A DNA stretch of 23,468 nucleotides from Silene noctiflora. Lineage: Eukaryota; Streptophyta; Magnoliopsida; Caryophyllales; Caryophyllaceae. Under the pieces are notes generated by a model. It searched no databases. It was not told the DNA's origin and saw nothing but the letters and a program-made list of their open reading frames with translations. The stretch lies in assembly GCA_009801015.1 (NCBI GenBank), contig VHZZ01000289.1:40558-64025 (forward strand), given 5' to 3'. Within the stretch, counting starts at the first letter, position 1. Every line of letters begins with the position of its first letter. The translations under genes were made by a program, and so were the position numbers. Positions 11,601 to 17,600 of this stretch are shown piece after piece.

Positions 11601-14600
11601 AGTTGCAACCAAAAATATTTCAAAAAACACATAGGAAGACATAAAATTTCCTTACCTCCATCCAACATAACCCCACTAAACAATCATCAAAAATATATCC
11701 GTACACCTTTCAAGATATGTCAAGATTCAGTAGGTAAGCACCATCCTACTTAAACTACTTGATCCCCTTATTTTAAGAGCACATTATCAGATGGGCAGTG
11801 GCCAATGAAACCTAAGATTCCTCATTATTACATTAACCATGCATCACAAGTCAAAATTCCAGACAAACTATTGTAATGTATGAAGATTAAGAGTGAAGCT
11901 TAGGGTTTCTACAACAGCATTAAACAGACGTCCAGTACAGTGATTACAGATTAGTAACCAGGGATGAAACTTACGCCGAAAGTGATTGCATGACATGTAA
12001 CAACTCTGTTACATGCTCGCCAGACTCCGTAATTGATAAACTTTCACTTCCAGCTAAATCCACCAAGGAAAGTTTGCTGTATAAGTTCTCTCCAGTGATC
12101 ACATTATCAAAATATATGTGTATAGTCACAAACCTGGGAACAGCCATCAAGACATGCATCAGTTAATTTGAAATTTATGATTATATCAACAGCCTCAATC
12201 ATTAGTGAAACGAAACTTCATATTTCAATTGTTGCAGTAATTGTATCTTTGAAATCAAAAGTACTCCTCGCCACTACATATTTGCCATCCGATTCTGTTA
12301 GATAAGATTTTTAAATGCACTGCAGAAAAACCATTACATACATTCAGAATTTCAAAGTGACGTACAGTAGTTCCGAATGTATTGATCACTATCCAGATCA
12401 ACAATGTGGGCTACTACTTTTTGTTTTGCTGTCTGGGTTATATGGAAACGGCTTAATGACTGTGTTTTCAAAAATTAGGTCCATCGATCAACCATATCAA
12501 AAGACTCGATGCTGATATTAGTAAATCCCATCAACAAAGCACTGCCTTAAATTCAAACAGAATCACTTCACTTTCTCATTCTCTCAAACGGTCTCCCCTA
12601 ATCAATTTATCATTGAAGTAGAAGTAGCTGCTTTGTGGGTATTTAATTTTACTATTGAAACTTTAGCCTTCATTAGTAGAGATCATAAAGAAGCTAGGGT
12701 AGTTTGGAAGACGATGACGATCTATACTAGAGAACTCCTATCTATCAATCCATTCGGTCCTACAGCATGCTAGTCATGACGGATGGAAAAAAGTGTTACA
12801 TGTCACAGATTGCCAACTAGCTAACAATCTCCTCAACTCAATCAAGAGTCCTCATATCTCACAAATTTCATAATATGATTGCAGGGAGTGCTGAAAGCAT
12901 GTTTCCAAGAGAGTCATATTCTGTTCGAGGATAGAAGTAATAAAGCAGCCGATAAGTCAACTAAGGCCCTGTTATTTACGACTAAAACCATCACAACTGT
13001 AGTGTGCTGAACTTAACTTAACTTAACTAATAAGACCTGACTTGTCCTGAAGTGAAGAGAACAAATGAGCAGCACTTAACTTAATGTAACTTATAGGACC
13101 TGACATGAGCTGAGCTGAAGTGAAGTGATTGCAATTAACTCCGAAAGAACAAGGTCTAAACATTTCGGGTGCAATAGCTGATTGGGAGTTTTGTGGCCTT
13201 CATAGTTCATAGGCCATCAGAATGGATCGCCCAAACATTAATAAGGGCTCCTCACAAAATGTTTCTTTCATTAGCACGAGCTTGCAAAGTGCTATTGGGT
13301 TGGTTTTGTTTATGTTTTTAATGTTGCAAAGGCTTTTGCCAAAACTCTATGTAGCTGTTTATTACACCACCTATTTCACTCAAATAACCCCATTTACTAA
13401 TTTTATGCGGGGAATTTTTAAAAAAAATGGGGCTAATTGAGTTAAATGGAAGGAGTAGTTTAAATGTTCCTGATTACAAAAGAAAAAACGAGTTGACCTT
13501 GACCACCTGTATATCTATAGCGAGGGATCCTTGTCATCTATCCCTCCAATTCATTGGAAAAGCATTGTTTTCATTATTTTGGCTAGTTCACTTGAATTCC
13601 CCATTTCCTTAAATGGCAAAAGAAAACCAAGTAAATGACCAACATACTCCTCAGGCCCTCATCCTTTTACTTCCTAACTTCAGCTCCCCCCAACTTCGCC
13701 CCACAATAGATCCACAGCACAAGCCCCACACTATAACCCCCCATCAGACCACCACAGTAGACCACCGGACCACCATACCCCACCACCTCACTCGGCTTCA
13801 CAACCACCACTTCCACATCTACCACCATCGTCATCCACCACCTACCACCTTCTTGCCACCAAGACGTCAAAATTGACCCCTGCCACGTGCCGCACATCTG
13901 AGGCGACCAGCTGCAGTAGCCCCAAAATCTCTGATCACTCCTCACCGTCGCTCCCTCTTTGGATACCACCATATTCGAGCACACATCAAGGGTGACGGAG
14001 AAGTTTGTGGTGGTGCAGACTCATTTGGGTTGTCGTGGTGCTCAAGGGGAAGGGACGGTGGTAGTTCTGGTCATGTGCAAGGGTGAATTGAGAGAAGGTG
14101 AGCATGACGTGGTTGTTAGGCAATAGGGGGTGGTCAGCGGTAGGTGCGGGGTTGGATGGTGAGGAGAGCTTGGGGTGGTTGGGTGGGTGATTGATGGGTT
14201 TTTTGAAAGAAGGGCATTTCAGTAAACAACCTCTATTTTAGCACTTTTCTTAATGTTTGGTCCATTTAGACATGGTGCTTTTCCAGTGAATGGAAGGGAG
14301 TAAATGTCTACTTCAACTTCAATTCTTCCAAAAAGAAAAGTATTTAAGTTTTAAACATGAACTAACATAGTGTTTATCAGTGATGCCATAACCAACAAGT
14401 CTTGGCTAAGATGGACCTAACTAACTCCAAAGATGAGCGGGGGACGAAAAGAAAAGTGTTTAAAGTTTTAAACATGAACTACCGTAGTGTTTATCAGCAC
14501 TAACTCCAAAGAAAGAAAGAAGGAGGATGAGGAGGAGGAGGAGGAGGAGGAGGAGGAGGAGAAGGAAGAAGCAGACATTGTAAGAAGACACAAGTTTTGT

Positions 14601-17600
14601 TATCAATACATTGTAGATGTTTCCTCTCAGATCTGCAATCTCCAACTTCTTCACCCATTCTACTCAGCTTGTTCAGCAAGTATGTAAGTATAATTTAATA
14701 GGATATAAATATAATAGTTGGGGCCTCAACCATTACCTTAAGGTTTTGGTTGAGATGGTTCATCTAACATTATTATCCCATTAAAACTTTAGCAAGGCAA
14801 CAGATAAATGTCCAAACCTAACCCGCAAATTCATATAAAGCAGAAAGTTGGAGAAATTTGCAAGGATTGAGGGATTTGTGAGGTTCATGAGAAAATAAGC
14901 AGAAGCCAATCATGTATAACGTTTTTTTTCCTGGAAACATCAACACATGAGCGATCTTTCAAATATCAAGTAGTTTCTATGAGTCATGACTCTTATGTAC
15001 AGTAATGCATATGAACTTAATCTAGTAAAGTTAAGCACGTTAAAGTATTAATAAATCAGCGGAATAAAAGGACATGACAGTTTTGTTTTTCCTTTTCACG
15101 ACACACAAGAAAGAACACATGTTACTTTGCTACGAGTCAACGACCATCAAATGATAAATATATGCCAATGTTTCTAATCCAGATAGCCACTGATAACAAA
15201 ATCGATTAAATAAACCTATGAACTACTCGAACAATGCATGAAATATCTTGGATACAAATATATACCAAAAAAATTATGAAAATGTCCTCAACATAAAGCA
15301 GTATACTTGAAGCAGAAGGAAACATACAGATGAGAAACATTCAACTTCGATGCGTCAGTTCCTCGAGTCTGTAGAGCTGCTTTCAGCACTCTGGAGAATT
15401 CCAATGGATTATCAACTTTCTCAGACGTGAGTTCTATAAATGAGCCTGGTAACCCCATGCGTACTTTGGAAGAACTCTTTTCGGATGCCACAATCAAGTC
15501 CTTAATCTAAGCGAGGAAGATTAAATACCATTCTAGTGGATAGAAGAATAAGACAGCTGTGACCACATGAAAAAAGAATTGTCACAAACCTGATCATTGT
15601 AAAGCTCAAAAATCGTAACAGAGAAACTAAATCGTGAAGTACTGGTGCTCTCCAAGTTGGACAAATCAAACAGCTCCTCAAAACAACGAGCATATAACCC
15701 ACGATCATGGCTAGATCCTTCCTGCGGAGATTGGAAGAGTTTAAGCACATGCCACCAGTTGACGGCATGACAAAAGAAAATAGTAGAGACCAGCAGGGTG
15801 GCTGTTGAAAATAACAACTAATTACTTGCGTCTCGTGCAACAACAGTTATAGAAGTCCTTGACTACTCGACTCCCAAGTCCACCAAGTCGAGTATGTTAC
15901 AGAGATTCCTGATAAATTAACTTGGTAGACAATCGTGGATGCGCAACTTCAAGTAGGCATTCTATGTCAGTGAGTCAGTCAAAAGCTGCATTATTATTTT
16001 TATTTTTGTTCTCCAGAATTAGAAAAATGAGGAGCATACTTTAATAAAATACAGTACGGCCAAAAAAAGGTTATCTTGATATGTATACAGTGCTAATAGT
16101 ACCAAATTCACACTTCACTCAGCCATATGTTCATTGTAGAAAAAGCAAAGTCTATGGTGACTTGGTAAGTGGACTTGGCATATTTAAAAACACCTTAATA
16201 AATTGAAAATGCCGCACATTGATATGTACTCAACTATGCATGCTCAAATCCAGAGATATACAAAGAACATGAAATATACCATAGTGTAACTTTTCCCAGA
16301 ATTAGTTTGCCCATAAGCAAATACAGACACGTTGTAACCATCTAACGCAGATTGTACAAATGGTTGAACATCAGCAAAGACTTCAGCTGCACCAAAAAAA
16401 TAAGACTTACAGATTTAGTATAACAAGCCTCTTCTGAAAGATACATATAAACAAACAATGTGCTTAATGCTTACTTTGTCCAACATGGGGTGCATAAACC
16501 CTGTCAAACTCAAAATCCTTCTTAGGGTTGGTCAATGTCTCATCACCAGTGTTAACACGGATGGTATATTCATCAGGAAATTCGACAATCGATGGGCCTT
16601 CATTTTCAAATAACGGCCTTGTCCGACAAAATACCTTCACATTTCCTGCAAGTTGCAGCTAGTAGACAATAAATCAACTGGGAATAACTCAGAGATAGCG
16701 AGCATATATTGCTTGAAATATATACAACGAGATCAAAAACAACATGACATTAAAAGCAGATGTCAGATTCAGCAGGTAAATACATAAGAGAGTTTTGTAA
16801 AGGAAGAAGACAATGCCCGCACTGGAAAACACAGAAAGAAGTACCTTTGGCTGTCAATAAATCATTGAACAACCTTTTCTTCTCGCTAATAAGAGGACAA
16901 ATTCTTGCCTCTGTTTCGATAGCAGCCTGATCTGAAACAATGAATGACGGAAAAGTCCAGAATTTTCTATAAGCATGATTTCCAACATAAAAAAGAACTA
17001 GACTTACAGCACTATGCGTTGCTAATGAATTCACCCTAAAAAAAAAATCTACTGATTTGCAGAGCATAATGTGCCAATTTAGGGTATGGGATATGGAAGA
17101 TAAGCTAACCCAGTCAATTCATTGCTATATGTTTACTTCCACTCAAACTGAGACTTCAATTATTTCTTATCAAAGCACTCCTTTCTAAAAGTAATGGAGG
17201 GGTGTTTATAATTACCTAATGGTAGACAAAGTACTTTTGACATCTCACAGAGAGCAACTTCTTTTGGACGCGAAATACTAACAGATCATTTTCTGATGAA
17301 AAGGTTATCATCAGCATATGCATGTGCTACGTACCATTATTTAACATGAGTCATAAAGACAGTGTAATACAGAAGCTAAAAATCAGTAGATATAATGACT
17401 GGTGACAAAACTTTACTTTCCCTCTCCCGAACACAAGAGTAAAAGCATTACTCACCCATTTTGCGCGTTTTATCAGCTAGGGCTCCTAGATAGCGTGTCA
17501 AGCGATCAAGCTTAGCATTAGAGTACTCTTGGAGATCACTAGCCTCTTGCCTGAGCACTGCATGCTCTTCCCTGGCAAGCTGGACACATTTCCAGGTTCA

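Larger units (their letters stand above)
12134..15327 (-). other. Intron 7 (3194 bp), transposon-rich
   Basis: The largest intron, lying between the switch I and switch II exons. It holds a 192-bp Tourist-like MITE (12965-13156), a 91-bp hairpin MITE (13365-13455), a 760-bp Stowaway-like element (13541-14300), a local duplication and a GGA microsatellite. 12134-12964 and 14690-15327 are plain AT-rich sequence. No open frame on either strand looks coding. Confidence 0.8.

Noticed and set aside
13613..13984. Pro/His-rich frame and its antisense frame
   Set aside because: Low-complexity core of the Stowaway-like element; the frames end with the repeat.
14460..14687. Glu-rich (plus) and Leu-rich (minus) frames
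   Set aside because: Produced by the GGA trinucleotide repeat.
15502..15843. 113-codon minus-strand frame overlapping exon 6
   Set aside because: Shadow in another frame of exon 6; the kinesin motif [16 protein letters not shown] is in the chosen frame.
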